In this document: piece after piece, positions 6,522-7,235 of the stretch
How the letters are laid out: every line of letters begins with the position of its first letter
How positions within the stretch are numbered: position 1 is the first letter of the stretch
NCBI GenBank assembly: GCA_947384015.1
Contig: CANDFN010000054.1
Location: 1-7,235, forward strand
Length of the DNA stretch: 7,235 nt
From: an uncultured Clostridia bacterium
GTDB taxonomy: Bacteria > Bacillota > Clostridia > Christensenellales > UBA1242
Reading direction: 5' to 3'
Translations under genes and position numbers: made by a program
The notes under the pieces: model-generated
Database searches by the model: none
Seen by the model: the letters and a program-made list of their open reading frames with translations, nothing else
Told to the model about the DNA's origin: nothing

Positions 6522-6526
6522 ATGTA
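6522..6526 (-). other. UACAU pentamer in the leader of the mazF cluster
   Basis: The minus-strand transcript reads UACAU two bases before the GGAGG of the first gene. This is the sequence cut by Bacillus EndoA. It is the only copy I found by eye on this strand between 5511 and 6526. Use by this MazF is inferred from homology. Confidence 0.25.
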
Positions 6527-6553
6527 GTTTTTGCTAAATGAAAACAAATATAC

Positions 6554-6585
6554 AAAAAAATCCGCATAAGAATATGCGAATTTTT
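6554..6585 (-). terminator. Intrinsic terminator after the formylglutamate amidohydrolase-like gene
   Basis: CGCATA (6563-6568) pairs with TATGCG (6573-6578) around the loop AGAA. The stem extends after one C-A mismatch into pairing A and T runs. On the minus strand it ends in a run of seven T directly downstream of the gene stopping at 6592. The T run on the other side would also let it work on the plus strand. Confidence 0.82.
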
Positions 6586-6591
6586 CAACTT

Positions 6592-7230
6592 TTATTTTAA
6601 AGTTTTAAATACTTCTGTTAATGTGTTTAATAACAAATTAAGTTTATTTATATATGCACTTTCGTTTGTTATTTTACTATTAATTTCTATTTGAATTGTC
6701 CAAATACCAAATTCCTTTGCAAAATACGATGATATGGTTGAAGATTGCGCCATAAATGGTTGGTCTACAAAAACCTTAAAACCAGCCGACTTTAAACTTT
6801 GCTCTAGTTTGTAAAAAAGTTCTTCGTTGGCTTTTATATTTTCACCTAAGTGAATACCAAGGTTTATATCACACTCTCTATGCTTTGCTAAACCATGAAT
6901 ATCTAATAAATATTTTATACCTTTAACTGAGATTATATATTTCATTTTTTCTCTATATGGTGATTGCTGGTCAAAATTTGGGTCATCGCCTAAATTGGAT
7001 GTGCGCACTATATAATTTGCATTTAGTCTATTTGATAAAATTAATGTTGTTGCAACTGTGCCAGGTTCGGCATATTTTGGTTTACCCAATCTAACCTGAC
7101 TGACAGCATGCGGTGCGGAGATTAATATTTCGGAACTGCCAAGTTGGTAATAAAAAGGTTCTTCTTGATGCTCCGCCAAGAATTTTTTACGCATTTTTAC
7201 ATAGTTTTTAAAAGAAACTTTTTCTTCCAT
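6592..7230 (-). CDS. N-formylglutamate amidohydrolase-like metal hydrolase
   Basis: The 212-residue reading belongs to the N-formylglutamate amidohydrolase fold family (zinc-dependent, carboxypeptidase-like). Visible motifs are ILISAPHAVSQVR (35-47) with likely metal ligand His41, KYAEPGT (52-58) with Glu55, LLDIHGLAKHRECDINLG (108-125) with His112, and a C-terminal IQIEIN (179-184) with a candidate catalytic Glu182. Characterised enzymes of this family release formate from N-formyl-L-glutamate in histidine breakdown and are longer (about 260-290 residues). This protein is a shorter variant with no histidine-pathway neighbours, so its true substrate is uncertain. It has no signal peptide. The ATG at 7230 is the last usable start in view, but only 5 bases lie upstream, so the ribosome site cannot be seen and the gene could begin further right. 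A hairpin at 6554-6585 ends its transcript. Confidence 0.75.
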   Translation of the reverse strand: MEEKVSFKNYVKMRKKFLAEHQEEPFYYQLGSSEILISAPHAVSQVRLGKPKYAEPGTVATTLILSNRLNANYIVRTSNLGDDPNFDQQSPYREKMKYIISVKGIKYLLDIHGLAKHRECDINLGIHLGENIKANEELFYKLEQSLKSAGFKVFVDQPFMAQSSTISSYFAKEFGIWTIQIEINSKITNESAYINKLNLLLNTLTEVFKTLK

Positions 7231-7235
7231 ACTAC

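Noticed and set aside
6521..6553. Promoter for the mazF cluster just downstream of the terminator
   Set aside because: The best -10 candidate (TACATT) would start transcription within the ribosome site, and no good -35 is present. The true promoter may be read-through from upstream or lie elsewhere.

Overview
The window looks like chromosomal DNA from a low-GC Gram-positive bacterium (Bacillota, probably a clostridial lineage). Three things suggest this: roughly two thirds of the bases are A+T, there are strong AGGAGG-type ribosome binding sites, and one gene encodes a toxin close to the Bacillus EndoA/NdoA type of MazF. The standard genetic code reads cleanly, and all five stop codons inside the window are TAA. 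I cannot name the species.

Layout. Positions 1-4011 (minus strand) are one uninterrupted reading frame of 1337 codons that runs off the left edge. It encodes a very large exported surface protein, with a signal/anchor segment, GLUG-type repeats and then InlB B-repeat-like modules. Positions 4012-4414 are a divergent regulatory region. It holds a good sigma-A promoter for the surface gene, a possible second promoter that shares an 8-bp spacer element with the first, and a perfect AT-rich inverted repeat. Positions 4415-5470 (plus strand) encode a protein with the domain order of transcription terminator Rho, in which almost every ATPase residue is replaced and the C-terminal part is missing. 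A hairpin at 5484-5512 serves as a shared terminator for this gene and the convergent toxin gene.

Positions 6509-5511 (minus strand) form a compact three-gene cluster: a small helical protein of unknown function, a 66-residue protein in the antitoxin position, and a MazF/EndoA mRNA interferase with both catalytic residues intact. The last two overlap by 11 bp. A second hairpin at 6554-6585 separates this cluster from a gene at 6592-7230 (minus strand) related to N-formylglutamate amidohydrolases, whose upstream region lies outside the window.

The most unusual item is the Rho-like protein. It keeps the Rho fold signature, but its sequence predicts a pseudo-ATPase, so it could be a Rho modulator or a repurposed nucleic-acid-binding protein. 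The second is the MazF partner, which does not look like the usual ribbon-helix-helix antitoxin. No CRISPR array, tRNA, rRNA or insertion sequence was seen.
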